Below are positions 60,902 to 64,000 of a DNA stretch of 64,000 nt, piece by piece. Below the pieces are notes generated by a model. It was not told where the DNA came from. It was given only the letters and a program-made list of their open reading frames with translations, and did not search any database. The position numbers and the translations under genes were made by a program. How positions within the stretch are numbered: the first letter of the stretch is position 1; every line of letters begins with the position of its first letter. The stretch is from JBCBKU01 sp038521345 (GTDB lineage Bacteria > Pseudomonadota > Alphaproteobacteria > Rhodobacterales > Rhodobacteraceae). The DNA lies in the NCBI GenBank assembly GCA_038521345.1, contig JBCBKU010000006.1:76057-140056 (forward strand), read 5' to 3'.

Positions 60902-61441
60902 ATGAGCTACCTACTGACCCAAATGTTTCTTTACATGGCTGCCACGTTCCTGCTTGGGCTTCTGCTTGGATGGCTGATCTGGCGGATGAACCGCTTTGAT
61001 GAAACGGCAGTTGCCGAGCTGCGTGCCGAGCGCAATTCGATCGAAGCCGAACGCGAGCGACTGCGCCTGAAAAACACATCACTGAACGCCGATCTCGAAG
61101 CTTGCCGTGCCGCCCAGACAGCGTCGGCCGCCCCGCTCGCCGTACCTGTCGCGGTACCGTTGAAAGCAGCCAATGCCGAGACGGCACCCCCCGATTCCAG
61201 CAGGCCCGAAGGTCTTGCCGGACCGCGGGACGGATTGGCCGACAACCTTCAGGATATTCACGGTGTGGGCCCGAAGCTCGAACGGCTTCTGCACGACCTC
61301 GGATACTTCCACTTTGATCAGATTGCGGATTGGACTTCGGAGGAGGTCGCATGGGTCGACCACAATCTGGAAGGCTTCAAAGGCCGTGTGACCCGTGACG
61401 AGTGGGTCCCTCAGGCACGGCGTCTGGCAGGCCGCGCCTGA
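60902..61441 (+). CDS. Membrane protein with coiled coil and helix-hairpin-helix domain
   Basis: The ATG at 60902 begins a 179-residue protein: one membrane helix (5-28, YMAATFLLGLLLGWLIW), a short coiled coil (32-70, ELRAERNSIEAERERLRLK), an Ala/Pro linker, and a helix-hairpin-helix domain (114-175; DIHGVGPKLERLLHDLGYFH, KGRVTRDEWVPQA). That domain is closely similar to the C-terminus of L21 at 57825-58553. The domain should lie in the cytoplasm. Function unknown. Confidence 0.8.
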   Translation: MSYLLTQMFLYMAATFLLGLLLGWLIWRMNRFDETAVAELRAERNSIEAERERLRLKNTSLNADLEACRAAQTASAAPLAVPVAVPLKAANAETAPPDSSRPEGLAGPRDGLADNLQDIHGVGPKLERLLHDLGYFHFDQIADWTSEEVAWVDHNLEGFKGRVTRDEWVPQARRLAGRA

Positions 61442-61450
61442 ACTTCCCTT

Positions 61451-61479
61451 CTGCCCCGGGCTGAACCGGTCTGGGGCAG
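61451..61479. terminator. Possible terminator hairpin between convergent genes
   Basis: CTGCCCC (61451-61457) pairs with GGGGCAG (61473-61479) around a 15-base loop. There is no T-run, so the assignment rests on its place between the convergent stops. Confidence 0.4.
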
Positions 61480-61486
61480 GACGGCA

Positions 61487-62317
61487 CTAGATATCCTGTG
61501 CGCCCACGAACTGAGATGCCGCCAGGCCCATCGCGCGCGAGATCCCCGTGAACATGTCGTCGAAGGCACCGAAAAGCGCGCTGTTCAGCGCCCGGCCCTC
61601 GCCCGTTTGCGATAGGGCGATATAGGCCTCAAGATCGTCGTCCGAAAGCGGGCGATAAGCAAGCGTCAGAAACGCAAAGACCCAGTCCACGCTGTCTGCC
61701 CGGATATCAGCTTCTTGGCTCCAGACATCCGACAGGATCTGGTCCTCGGTCAGGTCACCAGGAAACGCATCGCCCTCCAAAAGCCCGAGATAGAAGGCAT
61801 AATTGGCGTTCATGCCGCCCATCACATTCTGTTCGATCAGGTCATTGGCTTCGGCGAATCTCTGTAGCTGATCCCAGCGCGGTCCACCTTCGTCCGCGAG
61901 ATCCTCGTAGGCCGCAATGGCCGCCTCTTCGACCGCTTCGTCCGACATCGCATCACGCGCTGAAATCTCGAGGGCCACGATGCGCTGCCCACGTTCGGAA
62001 CGCATGAAATCGAGAAGCACATCAACCTCATCGGTCTCGAGGCGTTCGGTCATGCCGCCGATCATCGTTTCGGTCATGAGATCGGTGTCGTAGATGCCGT
62101 CGACGAGCGACATCCACCGTGGTCCACCGCCGCCGGGAAACATCTGCGCCTCCATCTCGGCGCCGTAGGTGATCCCTTCGCGCCGCATGATGTCCAGCAC
62201 TTGGTCCATCCCGAGGGCGTCAAACAGCTCTGTCACCCGGACTCGGTCGGCAGACAGCGCCGGCAAAGCGGCAAACACCATCGTAGTGGCGACAATCAAC
62301 GAAGCGACAAAGCGCAT
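61487..62317 (-). CDS. DUF2059 family periplasmic protein
   Basis: The ATG at 62317 starts a signal peptide (MRFVASLIVATTMVFAALPALSA). The mature part is a helical, strongly acidic protein with the DUF2059-type region around DEVDVLLDFMRSERGQRIVALE. The family has no agreed function. The 276-residue length includes two related halves. It converges on the helix-hairpin-helix gene. Confidence 0.75.
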   Translation of the reverse strand: MRFVASLIVATTMVFAALPALSADRVRVTELFDALGMDQVLDIMRREGITYGAEMEAQMFPGGGGPRWMSLVDGIYDTDLMTETMIGGMTERLETDEVDVLLDFMRSERGQRIVALEISARDAMSDEAVEEAAIAAYEDLADEGGPRWDQLQRFAEANDLIEQNVMGGMNANYAFYLGLLEGDAFPGDLTEDQILSDVWSQEADIRADSVDWVFAFLTLAYRPLSDDDLEAYIALSQTGEGRALNSALFGAFDDMFTGISRAMGLAASQFVGAQDI

Positions 62318-62465
62318 GGACTTCTCCCTAGAGGTACGTGCTGACGGTAATGTCGCCAACGCCCGTTTCCAAGGGCACCGCCGGGATTTCAGATGACCCT
62401 CATGCCAACCTGAAAACGGTTGCGCGACCGCCCACGAGCCTCTAAGGGGGCGTTTGACCCTTCGC

Positions 62466-62555
62466 GGAGAGGTGCCGGAGTGGTCGAACGGGGCGGTCTC
62501 GAAAACCGTTGTGGGTGCAAGCCCACCCAGGGTTCGAATCCCTGTCTCTCCGCCA
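62466..62555 (+). tRNA. tRNA-Ser, anticodon CGA
   Basis: A class II tRNA of 90 bases with encoded CCA. The acceptor GGAGAGG (62466-62472) pairs with TCTCTCC before G-CCA (62552-62555). The anticodon stem-loop holds CT-CGA-AA, with the anticodon at 62500-62502. A long variable arm (GTGGGTGCAAGCCCAC) and the T-loop GGTTCGAATCC are present. It reads UCG codons. Confidence 0.97.
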
Positions 62556-62728
62556 TTCAGTCCCGTCTCAGCGGTGCGTTTTCACAGTCGCCAGAATAGC
62601 CCCGCATTTCCGGGGACTAGCGGGTGGTGGTGCATCCAGAGACTGACAGTGAGACCCGATTGCAGGCCCTTTTGGCCAAAAGTCTCAGCGTCCCTTTTCC
62701 AGAGTAGACTTAGCGATGCGTGGGATGT
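62556..62728. other. Non-coding stretch between tRNA-Ser and the recombinase gene
   Basis: No gene is visible. A short hairpin CCCCG/CGGGG (62600-62615) follows the tRNA. An attachment site of the recombinase may lie here, as the stretch joins core and mobile DNA, but I could not find a repeat of the tRNA end inside the window. Confidence 0.4.
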
Positions 62729-64000
62729 TCAGAGCTGTGCGAGGATGCAGTCTTGTTCGGCCCAGGAGGCCGGAAGGCCGTGCCGGCGGATCCAGTTCGT
62801 GGTCAACGCCGGTGGCTGGCGACCCTGAAGGATCGCGCGGACGAACTTTGGTGAGAGAAAGGCAAAGGAAAGCATCGCACCCAGGTAATTGACCGTGATG
62901 CCGTTACGTGCAGCAATTGTCGCGAGCTCGTCGCCCCGACACAAGGCTTCGCGCGAGAGCACTGCTTTCGCGACATTTGCGATCAGTATGTCATCCCTGG
63001 CGGATTGCGCTGCGCCAATGATCAGGCGAGATTCCACGCCATGGCGGCGTTGTGTGAACGGCAGATGCAACGACACGGTTTCCGCCGGAATGCTGGACTC
63101 GGGCACACGCAGGGCTTCTGCCAGCTTGCCTGGATCAAGGCTGATGGCGATGATTCCATCGCCAAGCCTCGCATCGCGAACGAATTCCAAGACCTGATCT
63201 CCAATAGTGCCCACTTCCACCCGAAGTCGCTCGATTTCACGTGCCGCAAGCCCAGTAATGGCGCCGCGCGGGATGCAGGAGACCAGATGCGCCTGCACTG
63301 CTTCGGCAAGATCACGTTCCAAAGCCTCAGCTGGCAACCTCCAGCCCGTTCCATCACCATCATTTCCCGTCACCAATCTGCGCGAGACATAGTAGCGATA
63401 ACGTTTGCCAGCCTTGCAGGCATGGGTCGGCGCTAACCGATCTCCGGTCTCATCATATAGCCTGCTGGCCAGCGGCGATGGATGCGCCGCAGTAGATTTC
63501 ATGCGTGGCTTGGCAGAACGGTCGATTAGCCTAGACTGGACGACGTCGCAACGGTCTGGATCGATGATCGCCTCGTGCTGGCCTTCGTGCATCTGGTGCT
63601 TGTGGCGAATGCGCCCAGAATACACGGGATTGGACAGCACATGGTGGATTTGCCCCCGGCCCATAACCGATCCACCGCGTGGCGTTCCGTCCCGACCGAT
63701 CCGTCTCTTTGATCTCAACCCGAGCTTCACGGCTTCCCTTGAGACCGCCGTCACCGAACCAAGTGTCTCATAGAAGTCGAAGAGGGTTCTCACGGTTTCC
63801 GCCTCTGCTGGAACAACGCGCAGTGTGCGGTCCTCGGCCTTATAGCCAAGTGGCACATTCCCACCCATCCAGAGACCCTTGGCCTTTGAAGCCGCGATCT
63901 TGTCGCGCATGCGCTCAGCCGTCACTTCGCGTTCGAACTGGGCAAAGCTGAGCAGAACATTCAGCGTCAGCCGTCCCATGCTGGTGGCTGTATTGAACGA
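62729..64000 (-). CDS. Large serine recombinase, 5' part outside the window
   Basis: The visible C-terminal 423 residues start inside the resolvase domain (FNTATSMGRLTLNVLLSFAQ, then FEREVTAERMRDKIAASK). They continue with a recombinase domain (VPLGYKAEDRTLRVVPAEAE; IHHVLSNPVYSGRIRHK) and a zinc-ribbon-like region that keeps few cysteines. The catalytic Ser lies beyond the right edge. Such enzymes integrate phages and islands. The codon and base composition is less GC-rich than the core genes. It stands 173 bases from the tRNA-Ser gene. Confidence 0.9.
   Translation of the reverse strand, partial: SFNTATSMGRLTLNVLLSFAQFEREVTAERMRDKIAASKAKGLWMGGNVPLGYKAEDRTLRVVPAEAETVRTLFDFYETLGSVTAVSREAVKLGLRSKRRIGRDGTPRGGSVMGRGQIHHVLSNPVYSGRIRHKHQMHEGQHEAIIDPDRCDVVQSRLIDRSAKPRMKSTAAHPSPLASRLYDETGDRLAPTHACKAGKRYRYYVSRRLVTGNDGDGTGWRLPAEALERDLAEAVQAHLVSCIPRGAITGLAAREIERLRVEVGTIGDQVLEFVRDARLGDGIIAISLDPGKLAEALRVPESSIPAETVSLHLPFTQRRHGVESRLIIGAAQSARDDILIANVAKAVLSREALCRGDELATIAARNGITVNYLGAMLSFAFLSPKFVRAILQGRQPPALTTNWIRRHGLPASWAEQDCILAQL

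Noticed and set aside
62466..62728. A duplicated tRNA 3' end as attachment site of the recombinase
   Set aside because: I looked for a second copy of the tRNA T-arm and acceptor end downstream and found none within the window; the other junction would be outside.
1..64000. CRISPR arrays, insertion sequences, toxin-antitoxin pairs and phage-defence genes
   Set aside because: No regularly spaced repeats, transposases or recognisable defence proteins were seen apart from the recombinase at the right edge.

Overview
The window is chromosomal DNA from a GC-rich alphaproteobacterium, most likely a member of the Rhodobacteraceae (Rhodobacterales). The evidence is the histidine phosphotransferase ChpT of the CtrA phosphorelay, the ornithine-lipid pair olsB-olsA, a class II DAHP synthase, the alphaproteobacterial order rplU-rpmA-...-obg-proB-proA, and dense packing with many ATGA/GTGA start-stop overlaps. 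Nearly all of it is core genome. Only the last 1.3 kb, a large serine recombinase next to a tRNA-Ser gene, looks like the edge of a mobile element.

Layout. 0-6.5 kb: the end of a branched-chain amino acid ABC operon (livG, livF), two convergent PQQ-type sugar dehydrogenase-like genes (one fused to cytochrome c) that share a CTAG stop, and a GT-C type membrane glycosyltransferase. 6.5-13.2 kb: a GlxA/AraC-type regulator, DAHP synthase, a PAS protein, and the coupled run yicC-gmk-gamma carbonic anhydrase-PLP trans-sulfuration enzyme. 13.2-21.2 kb: the phosphate regulon phoR-pstSCAB-phoU-phoB, with a three-repeat Pho box before pstS. 21.5-24.4 kb: a LuxR-type regulator, a structured region ending in an orphan terminator, and rpsB-tsf. 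24.5-30.2 kb: TetR/MAPEG, pseudouridine catabolism (psuK-psuG), a DUF502 membrane protein, and bdhA-patatin. 30.3 kb: a strong candidate for an unannotated small RNA on the minus strand. 30.5-36.3 kb: a YejA-like binding protein, an entericidin-like peptide, and an overlapping cassette of acyl-CoA ligase, DsbA-family protein, Bcr/CflA efflux pump and peroxiredoxin-like protein. 36.4-46.6 kb: DUF2306, mfd, a membrane protein, hemB, a SYLF lipoprotein, rplM-rpsI, a thioesterase, DUF1801 and an M32 carboxypeptidase. 46.6-53.2 kb: ctaA, a TrmJ-like methyltransferase, a degenerate ThiE-like protein, olsBA, DUF3553, chpT and proA. 53.2-58.6 kb: proB, obg, three GNAT domains, lysE and rpmA-rplU. 58.8-62.3 kb: an inner-membrane-anchored BON/coiled-coil/OmpA protein, a membrane protein with a helix-hairpin-helix domain, and a DUF2059 protein. 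62.4 kb to the end: tRNA-Ser(CGA) and the recombinase.

How the genes work together. The phosphate block is a self-contained sensing and uptake unit: the PstSCAB importer and PhoU presumably control a PhoR that has no membrane segment, and PhoB then acts on the Pho box. olsBA would supply phosphorus-free membrane lipid, although I see no Pho box in front of it. The most unusual observations are the minus-strand small RNA at 30.3 kb, the same helix-hairpin-helix domain on ribosomal protein L21 and on a membrane protein 2.3 kb away beside a predicted envelope-spanning protein, and the structured RNA region between luxR and tsf. I found no CRISPR array, no insertion sequence and no secondary-metabolite or defence locus.
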